DNA from: Semisulcospira habei
Taxonomy: Eukaryota; Mollusca; Gastropoda; Semisulcospiridae
Length of the DNA: 64,000 nt
Assembly: GCA_036245525.1 (NCBI GenBank)
Contig: BTPG01000004.1
Span: 231,909,898-231,973,897 of the forward strand
Reading direction: 5' to 3'
Below, in pieces: positions 45,414 through 56,512 of this stretch. Position numbers and translations under genes: made by a program. Each line of letters begins with the position of its first letter. Position 1 is the stretch's first letter. The notes beneath the pieces were generated by a model, which had not been told where the DNA came from, ran no database searches, and saw only the letters and a program-made list of their open reading frames with translations.

Positions 45414-45980
45414 ACACAGTAGGGGGCTCTGGATAGAGGTAGTACCTTTGCTGTTCGGCAGCTGCGTCCTACATAGGACGGACGGGCATCACTGGTCCTC
45501 ATCCATCTCCTTAATCTCTCACGTGCTGGCTCCAAGCGCCACACCCTGGCAAACTACCTCAGCTGGTGGGCTAAACCACGTGAGGGGGTGGTGTTCACAT
45601 TGCACCACTAGGCGGATGAGCTGTTTCTGACAGCCAACGGCTAGAGGACGGAGGAGATCAGGTTAGATCCAACGGCCAAATGTGGGGGAGTAAACCCTTC
45701 AAATCAGGAGTGGAGCCCCGAAGGCAGACAGCTGCCTGTATTCACGCACTGTTCTGGCAGCTCCTGCAGCCGAACTGATGCCAAACGTACTGCTTTGCAT
45801 TCCTTTGGATACATCAGCGAGGCCGAGAGGGGGATCTTGACGACTGGGCATCCCAGGATCTCCATACACTTTGCCCAGGCTTGCGCACTGGAGAGGTCAC
45901 TCCAGTGCCTGACCCAGCAAGCGCATACTCCATTGTCTTCCGAGACAGGATGCCACAAAAAAAAAAAAAAAAAAAAAAAA
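45414..45980 (+). mobile_element. Poly-A-tailed retroposon, ~11-bp target duplication
   Basis: About 565 bases ending in an A run (45956-45980). ATTACTTTTTA occurs just before it (about 45403) and just after (45980). The 3' half reads GCATCCCAGGATCTCCATAC...CACTGGAGAGGTCACTCCAG, with self-complementary CACTGGAG/CTCCAGTG. Unlike the CAATC-tailed family; origin unknown (possible SINE or processed transcript). Confidence 0.7.
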
Positions 45981-46308
45981 TTACTTTTTATATGTGTGTT
46001 ATTACTTAGAACTTTTAACGTTAAGCTACTTTTAAACATTGTTTGTTTATATTTTATGTTTATATATAGGTTATTTCTTAATTATGCGTGTGAGTGTGTG
46101 TGCTTGTCTGTATTTGTATTTCTTTTAAAACATGTCTTTTCATATATATAAAGACTATTTTTTATGATGTTTAACGTATTTTATCTCATGTTATCATATT
46201 TAAATATTTTTTTTTTTTAATGCTGTGTCTGGGATACCTGCAAATGTACTTAGTTCTCACTTGATGGAATAAATCATAACTGTTTGAACAGTTTACTGTT
46301 TTACTTAC

Positions 46309-46377
46309 CATGAGAATTCGCTCAACTGTAGCGTCCATTGCGGTAGCAGACGTACCGGAAGTAACTACAGCGGTCAA
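46309..46377 (-). pseudogene. Exon-like start near the right end of the CACTA element
   Basis: Minus ATG at 46377 encodes MTAVVTSGTSATAMDATVER ILM up to a strong ATG|GTAAGT donor. Its position just inside the terminal repeat fits a first exon of a transposase gene whose remainder has been deleted. Short, so uncertain. Confidence 0.35.
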
Positions 46378-46456
46378 TCGCTTCGGTGGACTCTGTTAGT
46401 GGCACAACGCGTGCGCGCTGAGTCAGTCAGCCGTCCATAGCTGTTGGGTCCTAGTG

Positions 46457-47238
46457 TTACAGCACAAATACAGACACTGTAATGATCAACTAACTCCCAC
46501 TACTGGTACAGCACAAATACAGACACTGTAATGATCAACTAACTCCCACTACTGGTACAGCACAAATACAGACACTGTAATGATCAACTAACTCCCACTA
46601 CTGGTACAGCACAAATACAGACACTGTAATGATCAACTAACTCCCACTACTGGTACAGCACAAATACAGACACTGTAATGATCAACTAACTCCCACTACT
46701 GGTACAGCACAAATACAGACACTGTAATGATCAACTAACTCCCACTACTGGTACAGCACAAATACAGACACTGTAATGATCAACTAACTCCCACTACTGG
46801 TACAGCACAAATACAGACACTGTAATGATCAACTAACTCCCACTACTGGCACAACACACACACTGTAATGATCAACTAACTCCCACTACTGGTACAGCAC
46901 AAATACATACACTGTAATGATCAACTAACTCCCACTACTGGCACAACACAAATACAGACACTGTAAAGATCAACTCAACTAACACCCATTACTGGTACAG
47001 CACAAATACATACACTGTAATGATCAACTAACTCCCACTACTGGTACAGCACAAATACAGACACTGTAATGATCAACTAACTCCCACTACTGGTACAGCA
47101 CAAATACAGACACTGTAATGATCAACTAACTCCCACTACTGGTACAGCACAAATACATACACTGTAATGATCAACTAACTCCCACTACTGGTACAGCACA
47201 AATACATACACTGTAATGATCAACTAACTCCCACTACT
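46457..47238 (+). repeat. 49-bp satellite array, ~16 units
   Basis: Continues the array cut at 44404, in phase. Some units have ATACATACACTG. Interrupted at 47239 by the RTE-like LINE and resuming at 50579. Confidence 0.97.
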
Positions 47239-50200
47239 CATCATCATCATCATCAGTCCCTTGCCCGAACTGGGCGTTGGGGGGACTGAAAGGCAGCAGC
47301 AACAGACAGTGCTCTCCACTGAGTTCTATTTTGGGCGGTGGCAAGCAAGTCTGGCATCTCGAGTTCGGTCCATTCTTTTATGTTTGCGACCCAACTCTTT
47401 CTCTGACGACCTCGCCGACGACTTCCTTCGAGAGTGCCTTGGAGGATAGTCTTGGACAAGGTGTTGTGTCGGGTCACGTGGCCAAACTAAGCAAGCTTGC
47501 GCCGTTTCACGGTTGCCAGAAGGGGTTCATGTGGGCCCACCAGGGAAGTGACGATGCTCCGTACATATTCGTTGGTCTTGTGCTCGCGGTACGAGATGTG
47601 GAGCAACTTCCTCAGGCACTTGTTCTCAAAGGCCTGGATTTTCTTTTCTGAGTCTGCAAGCAGCGTCCAAGTCTCACAGCCGTAGAGTAGAATAGACACT
47701 ACGAGGGACTTGTAAAGCCTGTACTTGATGGTGAAGCTGATGGAGTTACTTCGCCATATCCTGTCCAGCCTGGCCATTGCGGATGTTGCTGTACCTATCC
47801 TGATACGGATCTCTGCTATGCAACTACCGTCTTTGGACAGGGTGGCTCCCAAGTACTTGAAGCTATTGACCTCTTCTAGCTTCTGGCCGTTCATGTGAAT
47901 GTTGCTGCTGCTGTCGCTTGTGGTGTTGATCATCACTTTGCTTTTATCCGTACTGATCTCCATGCCATAAGACCCTGCGCTACTTGAAAGTTTGTCTGTC
48001 AGGTTTTGCAGCTCACTATTGCTGCCTGCCATGAGGTCAATGTCGTCTGCGAATCGAAGATTGCACAGGGATCTGCCACCAATAGAGATTGAAGTATGGT
48101 GGTCGTGGAGGGTTTCCTGCATGATCTTCTCCAGGAATATGTTGAAAAGGACAGGAGAGAGCAGGCATCCTTGACGGACACCGATCGTCGTCCTGAAGAA
48201 CTCGCCTGACTGATTGTTAAGTAGAACCGCGCTGCAGGCGTTCTTGTAAAGCGCTTCTATCATTTGGATCAGCCCCTCCTCTATGTTGAACGATCTCATG
48301 ACTTGCCAGAGTCCGTCGTGCCAGACGCGATCAAATGCTTTCCTGAAATCAATGAAGTTGTGGTAGAGTTCGCGCTGATGCTGCAGATGTTTCTCGATCA
48401 GGACGCGGCAGTTGAAAATCTGCTCTACAGTGCTTCTTCCAACTCTGAAGCCAGCCTGTTCTTCTGCCAGCAGTTCCTCGGCGAAAGTTTTGAGGCGGTT
48501 GAAAATGATTCTAAGCATTACTTTGCTAGGGTGACTTATCAGACTGATAGTTCTGTAGTTCTGGTACTGTTTCAGGTTTCCTTTCTTGGGGAGCGGGATC
48601 ACTAGAGACTGTGTCCATTCTACTGGCCATTTCTTTTGCTCCCAGATCTTTTGACAGAGTGTAGTGAGTACCTTCGTTGTTACTTCTCCTCCATGTTTCA
48701 ACAGTTCAGCAGGTACGTTGTCTACACCTGGAGACTTTCCTCCCTTCAGGCCGCATACAGCTGTTTCCACCTCTTCAGCTAACACTGGCAGGTCTTCGGC
48801 CTTCCTGGCCCCAGCCTGGTTGTTTTGGAGGATGCTGGTGTCTGGCTCAGCCTTGTAGTTATACAAGTCTCGGCAGTACTCAGTCCATCTGTTTAGTACA
48901 GCAGTGTTTTCCGTAAGGAGTTGGCCGCTGCTGTCTTCGATGACTGTGGCTGTTCGCTGTTGAGTCTTGGTGAGGGTCCTTAGCGTTTCATAAGCCTTCT
49001 TGCTGTTGCCGTTTGCCATGCCCTCTTCCACGCTACGACACTGGTCTTCAATCCAATCTTCTTTGGCTTCTTTCATCCTCTTCCTGATCTTCTTGTTGAC
49101 AAGTCTGTACTTGTTTGCTGATGTGAGGTCTTGGCCTCTCTTTTTCTTCCAGGCTCTCCTCTCATCACAGAGATCAAGGATGTCATCGGTGACCCAGGGC
49201 TGTTTGCGCTTCCTCTGCTTCCCCAGCACTTCTTCTGCTGTAGAAAGTAGCACCTCTTTTATATTTCCAGCAAGGGTGTCTACGTCCCAGTCCAAAGTAG
49301 CCAAGGCTGCAAATCTGCCTCCCACCTGGGCTTGGAAGACCTCTTCTACTTCCGGGTCTTTTAGCTTCTCGAGGTCGAATCGGATGCGAGGACTCTTGCT
49401 GTCTCGTTTCAATGCCAGCTTCAACTTGAGGCTAGTAAGGACGAGGTTGTGGTCGCTGCCAATATCAGCGCCAGGAAAGGACCTCGTTTGTGCTTTGTTA
49501 ACGCTGGATTTGAATCGTCGAGGCAGCAAGATGAAGTCAATCTGGTTATGGACCAGGCTTCCTGGCGATTGCCATGTCACTGTTCTTGACTTCTTGTGTG
49601 GATGGAGGGTATTAGCAACGGTAAGACGGTGACTCTGTGCGAACTCTAAAAGTCGCAGGCCTCTGTCGTTTGTTTCTCCAAGGCCAAACTTGCCAGCTGT
49701 TCCTGCCCATTGTTGGTAAGCGTCAGGGCCGATCTTTGCATTCCAGTCACCGAGGACAGTCAGAATGTCTTTCTTAGGTGTTTTCTTGATGATGTTGTCC
49801 AGTTGTTCGTAAAATTCTTCTAATTCCTCATCATCATGATCTGCTGTTGGAGCGTATACTTGTATTATAGTGATGTTGTGCGGTCGGGCGGAGATGCGGA
49901 TGGAGATTAGTCTGCTTGACTCGGGGGTGCAGCTGATGACAGTTCCAGCCACCTCTTTCCTTACGATAAAAGCTACGCCATGTTCGTGCTTGGTTTCTTT
50001 TCCGCTGAACCAGATTTTATGGCCTTCATCTGTTGTTGTTTCTCCGAAGCCTGTCCATCGAACTTCTGCAAGTCCTACAATGTCCCAGCGATAGCGCTTT
50101 AACTCGTGGGTGAGTTCCTTCACTTTGCCGTACTGGTAGAGTGTGCGAACGTTCCAAGTTCCGATAGTTATTCCTTGCGTGGGCAGCTTGATGGTGGGTT

Positions 50201-50578
50201 TGGTTCCAGTAACACACTTGTCGCCCCCACCCTGGAGACCTCCAATGGGGTGCGCGGTCGTTGGTGATCCGGGCCCCGACCGATCCGGCATGTTATTCTT
50301 ATTCTGTTGCTTGTCCATCAGTCCTTTCAATGGGCTTAGGCGAACTTGGCGGCGCCCGTCTCCTCTCCAAGTATTTCAACTGACTGAGAGACGCGTCAGC
50401 CCCTCACAACGTTTCGCCCGCCAGCAGAAGCGGTTACCGGGGTGTGGCTAGGTAAAGGACCTGGAGCCAGCTGTGAGAGTTGAGTGCCATGTGAAGACCA
50501 GTGCTCCCGCCTGCCCCAAGAGGCGCTGCTGGCTGAAAAGTCAAAGGTACTACTTCTCCATGAACACTCTACACCCCA
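47239..50578 (-). mobile_element. Full-length RTE-like LINE, 3.34 kb, 13-bp target duplication
   Basis: AACTCCCACTACT, a satellite piece, lies on both sides (47226-47238 and 50579-50591). The minus-strand element has a ~250-base 5' UTR, one ORF for endonuclease plus RT, and a 3' (TGATGA)n tail (47239-47257), the classic RTE layout and length. Only one in-frame stop is seen in the coding part. Confidence 0.95.
47253..50330 (-). pseudogene. RTE-like endonuclease-RT ORF, one amber stop
   Basis: Minus ATG at 50330. Residues ~1-55 are a polar leader; the APE endonuclease follows with GTWNVRTL, LAEVRWTGFG, YAPTADHDDEE, LGDWNAKIG and GSDHNLVL, so its catalytic Asn, Glu, Asp and His are present. The RT has GGKSPGVDNVPAELL, NYRTISLISHPSK, QAGFRVGRSTVEQIF, FIDFRKAFDRV, GVRQGCLLSPVLFNIFLE and FADD at about residues 762-765. 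TAG at 47489-47487 stops it after 947 codons where TGG is expected; the same frame then runs FGHVTRHNT...GRQRKSW to a natural stop at 47253. So a single base change separates it from a full-length ~1,025-codon ORF. Confidence 0.95.
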
Positions 50579-51075
50579 AACTCCCACTACTGGTACAGCA
50601 CAAATACAGACACTGTAATGATCAACTAACTCCCACTACTGGCACAACACAGACACTGTAATGATCAACTAACACCCACTACTGCTACAGCACAAACACA
50701 GACACTGTAATGATCAACTAACACCCCTACTGCTACAGCACAAACACAGACACTGTAATGATCAACTAACTCCCACTACTGGTACAACACAGACACTGTA
50801 ATGATCAACTAACTCCCACTACTGGTACAGCACAGACACTGTAATGATCAACTAACTCCCACTACTGGTACAGCACAGACACTGTAATGATCAACTAACA
50901 CCCACTACTGCTACAGCACAAACACAGACACTGTAATGATCAACTAACTCCCACTACTGGTACAACACAGACACTGTAATGATCAACTAACTCCCACTAC
51001 TGGCACAACACAGACACTGTAATGATCAATTAACACCCACTACTGCTACAGCACAAACACAGACTGTAATGATCA
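50579..51075 (+). repeat. 49-bp satellite array, ~11 units
   Basis: Continuation of the array, with more 43-bp variants and CTGCTACAGCACAAACACAG units than the left arrays. Confidence 0.95.
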
Positions 51076-51077
51076 CA

Positions 51078-51268
51078 GAAAAAGGTGTACCCTCCCTCAG
51101 GTTCACAGATCGAGCCTTCATCAGCAAATCTGGTTTCACTAAGAGCCGCAATGTCGATCTTATATCTCGCCAGCTCTCTAGCTATGAGGCCTGTTCTTCT
51201 GTGCGGTCTCTTCGTCTGATCTCTGTCCAACAGGGTTTGTACATTCCACGTACTGAGAATAAGTTTCT
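51078..51268 (-). pseudogene. LINE endonuclease 5' fragment
   Basis: Minus frame reading STWNVQTLLDRDQTKRPHRR, then ELARYKIDIAALSETRFADE and EGGYTFF before losing homology at satellite-like sequence. This is the N-terminus of an APE endonuclease (catalytic Asn in WNV, Glu in SETR). It is a different family from the RTE-like LINE next door, and plausibly the same family as the RT fragment at 60707-61858. Confidence 0.85.
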
Positions 51269-51384
51269 TTCTTTGTTTTTCTTTTTGACCGCATAAAAGG
51301 GTTAAACTGCCAGCCGCAGTAAGCTGACCAGTTTGTGTAGGGCAGGCAATGTTTGAAACACCTTTTCTAGTTCTCTCCCTTACT

Positions 51385-51452
51385 AGACACTATAATGACC
51401 AACTAACACCCACTAACAGCACAAATACAGACACTGTAATGATCAACTAACT
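51385..51452 (+). repeat. 49-bp satellite fragment
   Basis: One and a half degenerate units directly upstream of the zinc-finger gene, matching the arrangement upstream of the dead copy at 31351. Confidence 0.88.
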
Positions 51453-51700
51453 CAGGTGGCCCTGTTATGTTTTGGAAGTTTGTCAGCGTCAAGGTGTGAG
51501 AGAGAGAGAGAAACACATTGGCATGCAGTTTGCTGAAACGTTTTGTGTGCTAGAATTTGTATCTCTCACCAGTACAAGGGTGTTTAATGAACAAACAGGA
51601 ATGTGTGCTGTCTAGCGGGGTTTCTTCTTTCTGTGTTAAATTCTCATGATGTCAGGTGATCCAGTTGTATTCACACCCATGGTCTTGTTTATTTCCCCAG

Positions 51701-52020
51701 AAGAGGAAGAAGCAGAAACACCACTGGCTTACTCTGAGACGGATTGAAACCAAAGGGACTTTCCAGCTGCTGGTGATGACACGGTCAACACAGCTGGTGA
51801 AGACACAGTCAACACTACTGGTAAAGACACAGTCAATACTACTGTTGAAGACACAGACATTACTGGTGAAGACACAGTCAACACTGCTGTTAATGACACA
51901 AACAACATAGCTGATAAAGACACAGTCAACACTACTGGTGAAGACACAGTCAACACTACTGGTAAAGACACAGTAAACACTACTGGTGAAGACATGGTCA
52001 ACACTACTGGTGAAACACAG
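51701..52020 (+). pseudogene. Upstream exon with 24-bp (EDTVNTTG)n repeat
   Basis: After a TTTCCCCAG acceptor (51692-51700), a region of about ten 24-base repeats reads EDTVNTTG-type peptides. Relative to the truncated copy at 31.6 kb, one G is missing at about 52012 (GGTGAAACACAG for GGTGAAGACACAG), so this repeat is out of frame with the main ORF. It also has a TGA upstream in the same frame. It may be untranslated. Confidence 0.55.
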
Positions 52021-52034
52021 ACAACACTGCCGGT

Positions 52035-54095
52035 GTGGTGAGAGATGGTCCTGTTGAACACACACAAGTCAAACTGGAGCCAGCTATAAAGGTCGAACCT
52101 GGTGTCCGGATAGAACTTGGGACCAGCAAAGAGTCTGGGGTTAATCTGGAACCCGACATCAAGCTAGCGTCAGTCTCTGTGCCCAGTGTTTACAGTGACA
52201 TGGACTATGACACTAAACATGACATCAAGCTAGCGTCAATCTCTGTGCCCAGTGTTTATAGTGACATGGACTGTGACACTAAACATGACATCAAGCTAGA
52301 ATCTAACTCTGTGTCTGGTGTTATCAGTGACATGGACTGTGACACTAAACATGACATCAAGCTAGAGTCCAACTCTGTGTCTGGTGTTATCAATGACATG
52401 GACTGTGACACTAAACATGACATCAAGCTGGAGTCTAACTCTGTGTCTGGTGTTATCAGTGACATGAACTGTGACTTGGGGGTAACTGTGGATCTTGACG
52501 GTAGAACTTTGTCAACAGAACGAAAATCCCTGACCACAGAAAGTCCCAGTGCTGAAGAGATTCAGATGCCATTTGTATGTGGGTTGTGTGATGCATGTTT
52601 CCAGTTGTCCAGTCAGTTGATGCAACACATGTCTACTCACACAGGGCAGAAGCCTGACACTGTTACCACAGAGCAGAAGACAACTACAGCTGACAGTGCA
52701 TGTATTGATGTACAGACATCAGCAGATACACCAAGTGGGAGAACATGGTTTTGTAGGCACTGTAAGGCAACTTTCCACAAGCCACATACATGTATAGACG
52801 ATGGTTTAAGTAGCGCTCACACAGGCCATAAGCAACATAGGTGTTCAGAGTGTAGTGCTAGCTTTGCTTTATCTGGTAACTTGAAAACACACATGCTGAC
52901 ACATACAGGCTCTGAGCCACATAAGTGTACCGAATGTAGTGCTATTTTCATTCAATATGGTAACTTGAAAATGCACATGCTGACACACATGGGCCAGAAA
53001 CCACATAAGTGTACAGAATGTAGTGCTAGTTTCACTCGATCTGATAACTTGAAAACGCACATGCTGAAACACACAGGCCAGAGGCCACATAAGTGTACAG
53101 AGTGTAGTGCTACTTTTGCTCATTCTGGTAGCTTAAAAACGCACATGCTGAGACACACAGGTCAGAAGCCACACAAGTGTACAGAATGTAGTGCTAGTTT
53201 CACTCGATCTGGTTCCTTAAAAAGACACAAGCTGCAACACACAGGCCAGAAGCCACATAAGTGTACAGAATGTAGTGCTAGTTTCACTCTATCTGGTAAC
53301 TTGAAAATACACATGCTGACACACACAGGCCAGAAGCCACATAAGTGTACAGATTGTAGTGCTAGTTTCGCTCACTCTCGAAGCTTGAAAACACACATGC
53401 TGAAACACACGGGCCAGAAACCACATAAGTGTACAGAATGTAGTGCTAGTTTCACTCTATCTGGTAACTTGAAAATACACATGCTGACACACACAGGCCA
53501 GAAGCCACATAAGTGTACAGATTGTAGTGCTAGTTTCGCTCACTCTCAAAGCTTGAAAAGACACATACTGACACACACAGGCCAGAAGCCACATAAGTGT
53601 ACAGATTGTAGTGCTAATTTCGCTCACTCTCAAAGCTTGAAAACGCACATGCTGAGACACACAGGCCAGAAACCACATAAGTGTACAGAATGTAGTGCTA
53701 GTTTCTCTAAATCTACTAACTTGAAAACCCACATGCTGACACACACAGGCCAGAAGCCACACAAGTGTACAGAATGTAGTGCTAGTTTCACTCAATCTGG
53801 TAACTTGAAAACACACATGCTGACACACACAGGCCAGAAGCCACACAAGTGTACAGAATGTAGTGCTAGTTTCACTCAATCTGGTAACTTGAAAACACAC
53901 ATGCTGAAACACACAGGCCAGAAGCCACACAAGTGTACAGAGTGTAGTGCTAGTTTCACTCAATCTCGTTATTTAAAAACGCACATGCTGAGACACACAG
54001 GTCAGAAGCCACACAAGTGTACAGAATGTAGTGCTAGTTTCATTGAATATGGCACCTTGAAAAAACATGCTGAAAACAGGCCAGAAGCCACATAA
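52035..54095 (+). CDS. C2H2 zinc-finger protein, 14 canonical fingers
   Basis: A long open frame (about 686 codons). The first ATG-type start of the paralogue (31716) is changed to GTG here, so the start is uncertain; the first in-frame ATG is at about 52200. Order: acidic leader, about four 29-residue repeats (LESNSVSGVISDMDCDTKHD), an atypical finger (CGLCDACFQLSSQLMQHMSTH), a CRHCKATFHKPHTC segment, then 14 fingers with TGQKP linkers and a broken fifteenth. By position (-1,3,6) the fingers read L-N-T, Q-N-M, R-N-T, H-S-T, R-S-R, L-N-I, H-S-T, L-N-I, H-S-R, H-S-T, K-N-T, Q-N-T, Q-N-T, Q-Y-T. It is probably a nuclear DNA-binding regulator; target unknown. Fingers are near-identical at DNA level, a sign of recent expansion or conversion. 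Confidence 0.9.
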   Translation: MVRDGPVEHTQVKLEPAIKVEPGVRIELGTSKESGVNLEPDIKLASVSVPSVYSDMDYDTKHDIKLASISVPSVYSDMDCDTKHDIKLESNSVSGVISDMDCDTKHDIKLESNSVSGVINDMDCDTKHDIKLESNSVSGVISDMNCDLGVTVDLDGRTLSTERKSLTTESPSAEEIQMPFVCGLCDACFQLSSQLMQHMSTHTGQKPDTVTTEQKTTTADSACIDVQTSADTPSGRTWFCRHCKATFHKPHTCIDDGLSSAHTGHKQHRCSECSASFALSGNLKTHMLTHTGSEPHKCTECSAIFIQYGNLKMHMLTHMGQKPHKCTECSASFTRSDNLKTHMLKHTGQRPHKCTECSATFAHSGSLKTHMLRHTGQKPHKCTECSASFTRSGSLKRHKLQHTGQKPHKCTECSASFTLSGNLKIHMLTHTGQKPHKCTDCSASFAHSRSLKTHMLKHTGQKPHKCTECSASFTLSGNLKIHMLTHTGQKPHKCTDCSASFAHSQSLKRHILTHTGQKPHKCTDCSANFAHSQSLKTHMLRHTGQKPHKCTECSASFSKSTNLKTHMLTHTGQKPHKCTECSASFTQSGNLKTHMLTHTGQKPHKCTECSASFTQSGNLKTHMLKHTGQKPHKCTECSASFTQSRYLKTHMLRHTGQKPHKCTECSASFIEYGTLKKHAENRPEAT

Positions 54096-55124
54096 GTGTA
54101 CAGAATGTGCTAGTTTCGCTCACTCTAGTGCCTTGAAATGACACATGCTGAGACACACTGGCCAGAAGACACATAAGTGTACAGAATGTTGTGCTAGTTT
54201 CACTCATTTGGGTACCTTACAAAAAACATATGTTGATACACACAGGCCAGAAGCCACAGAAGTCGGACTGGAGCCAGCTATCAAGGTCGAACTCGGTGTC
54301 CAGCTAGAACTTGGGACCAGCAAAGAGTCTGGGGTTAATCTGGAACCCGACATCAAGCTAGCGCCAATCTCTGTGCCCAGTGTTTACAGTGGCATGGACT
54401 GTGACACTAAACATGACATCAAGCTAGAGTATAACTCTGTGTCTGGTGTTTACATTGACGCGAACTGTGACACTGAACCTGACATCAAGCTAGAATCTAA
54501 CTCTGTGCCCAGTGTTTACAGTGACATAAACTGTGACACTAAACATGACATCAAGTTAGAGTCTAACTCTATCTGGTGATTACAGTGACGTGGACTGTGA
54601 CATTTTTTAGAGTCTAATTCTGTGTCTGGTGTTTGCAGTGACGTGGACTGTGACATTACACATGACATCAAGCTAGAGTCTAACTATGTGCCTGGTGTTA
54701 TCAGTGACATGGACTGTGACACTAAACATGACATCAAGCTGCAGTCCAACTGTGTCGGGTATTATCAGTGACATGAACTGTGACTTGGGGGTATCTGTGG
54801 ATCTTGACGGTAGAACTTTTGTCAACAGAAGGAAAACCCTGGAACACAGAAAGTCCCAGTGCTGAAGAGAGTCAGATGCCATTTGTATGTGGGTTGTGCG
54901 ATGCATGTTTCCAGTTGTCCAGTCAGTTGATGCAACATGTGTCTACTCACACAGGGCAGAAGCCTCACACTGTTACCACAGAGCAGAAGACAACTACAGC
55001 TGACAGTGCATCACGGACCTTTATTACTGGATGGCTGTCTTGGGGTCAAGGTCGAAATAGTATGGGTCTAAGGTCAAACTTGCAGACAAGGGATAAGTTA
55101 CTTCCGGTGGCATCTTTGCGTTAG
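54096..55124 (+). pseudogene. Broken partial duplicate of the zinc-finger gene
   Basis: Immediately after the stop, two decayed fingers follow (HKCTEC-ASFAHS with a codon missing, and HKCTECCASFTHLG), then a new copy of the acidic region (VGLEPAIKVELGVQLELGTS, about six 29-residue repeats with frameshifts at 54578-54610 and 54755) and the atypical finger CGLCDACFQLSSQLMQHVST (about 54888-54948). It ends at SASRTF, with unrelated sequence after. Several frameshifts rule out one product. It shows that the acidic-repeat module was duplicated onto the 3' end. Confidence 0.85.
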
Positions 55125-56085
55125 AGTTCAAGTTTGTTCAGTTAAAAGGTTCATGGTTCGTTCCCTCGCTAATAAAGATTGTCATTTATTATGTTTATTA
55201 TTAGCAATATTATTTGTGGTTTTTGTTTTGTTTTTATATTTATTCATTAACATTTTTTTAATGGTGAGTAGAGAGATGTCAGTGTTGGTTTGTGTGTACA
55301 ACTGAAACGGGCCACAGCTAAATAGGATTGTAAATGTGTGTGGTTATCTAGAAATATTTTTAAATGGTTTGAGTGTTTCATTATTCTTTGACTAATTGAA
55401 TAAAAATGTGACACTTCGTGATAACAGACACTGTTTTTAAAAATGTATATAACGTACATCTATATTGATTGAAAAACAGCAAGCATATTGTACGAGATGT
55501 TTGTGAAAACAAAAGTAGACTTTAAGCAGATTTTGGTTGTATCGGTGTCATGATCATTAACATTATGCAACGTTGCAACTTCATTTTGACGTGTGAAGAT
55601 ATTGTCACTACCAAAAAGTATTACACCTGCACTGATCGAGTTTCAAACTCGCAAGCAGTTTTTTTGTGTATGCAATTGTTTTGTTTTTTTTAAATCGTCA
55701 TAGACAAATGTTCAACTATGGATTAAAATGCGACACTTCATAACATTTACTTTAAAAAAAAAAAAAATTAATGGTGAATGTGAATATGCATTTTATTGTA
55801 TTACCTAGTTGAAGATTTTTTTTAAATTAGCGAACATGTACATTTATGGTGATCAAGGATATATTCTACGAGACGTTTGTGAAATAAATGCCCTGTCTGT
55901 AAGCAGATGTTGGTCTTTTGTGTATGTGTCATTTCTCATCATGCAATATAAACATAAAAATACATTGATTGACATTACCACAGTTTATTTTCCAACAAAA
56001 TTGTTCAAGAAAAAAAAATCACATAATTTGTGGATATTGTCTGTCATGTATACATGAAAACTAGACCCAAGACTAGACCGAGTTT
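55125..56085. other. AT-rich, no gene seen
   Basis: Short frames only. The last ~45 bases (from 56041) are one unit of the 61-bp satellite that resumes at 59294. Confidence 0.5.
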
Positions 56086-56445
56086 GTAATACCAAAGACA
56101 ATACATTATAAGACAGATCACTCCTTCATAAGGCTTACTGAAAAAAGCGAGGTCAGTGTAGCAGTTGCGTCCCATGGTGTAATCGTGTTGTGGCCATACG
56201 TCTATCACTATCTGGTAATGGGCTCGAGCTCTGACGCCAGGCTTTTTGAAGGGTAACAGGTGCTTTTTGTGTGTGCATTGCGGAAAACTGTTTTAAAATC
56301 ACATGAGCTCTGCTTCTAAGATATTTTTTTCTATTCCTAATCGAAAGATTTTTCGGAAAAGTGGTAATTAGCACGGAAAGTGTAATAGAAAAATTAATAA
56401 ATCAGGCATTTCATTGTTGCCGTGAGTGTGAGTTGATGTCTAGTA

Positions 56446-56512
56446 CACACACACGCGCGCGCGCGCACACACACGTGCACGCAAACACACACACATGCAC
56501 ACAAACGAACGC
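56446..56512. repeat. (AC/GC)n simple repeat in the P element
   Basis: ACACACACGCGCGCGCGCGC and similar, in the 3' part of the element where the transposase C-terminus would be expected. Confidence 0.9.

Larger units (their letters stand above)
44405..46456. mobile_element. 2.05-kb CACTA-type (EnSpm-like) element, TTA target duplication
   Basis: The terminal inverted repeats are about 44 bases and essentially perfect, beginning CACTAGGACCCAACAGCTAT and running through GGACGGCTGACTGACTCAGC. TTA lies outside both ends (44402-44404 and 46457-46459) within a satellite unit. CACTA termini with a 3-bp duplication define this superfamily. Inside are (GT)n tracts (45181-45275), an inserted poly-A retroposon and one exon-like start near the right end, but no transposase. 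Confidence 0.92.

Noticed and set aside
49000..49632. 210-codon plus-strand frame
   Set aside because: Antisense of the RTE-like ORF, which has all the conserved motifs.
43576..51075. 49-bp repeats as a CRISPR array
   Set aside because: Units are contiguous, without spacers, and lie in a eukaryotic context with introns and transposons.
52869..53963. Minus-strand Cys/Thr-rich frames
   Set aside because: Exact antisense of the zinc-finger array; periodicity explains the openness.
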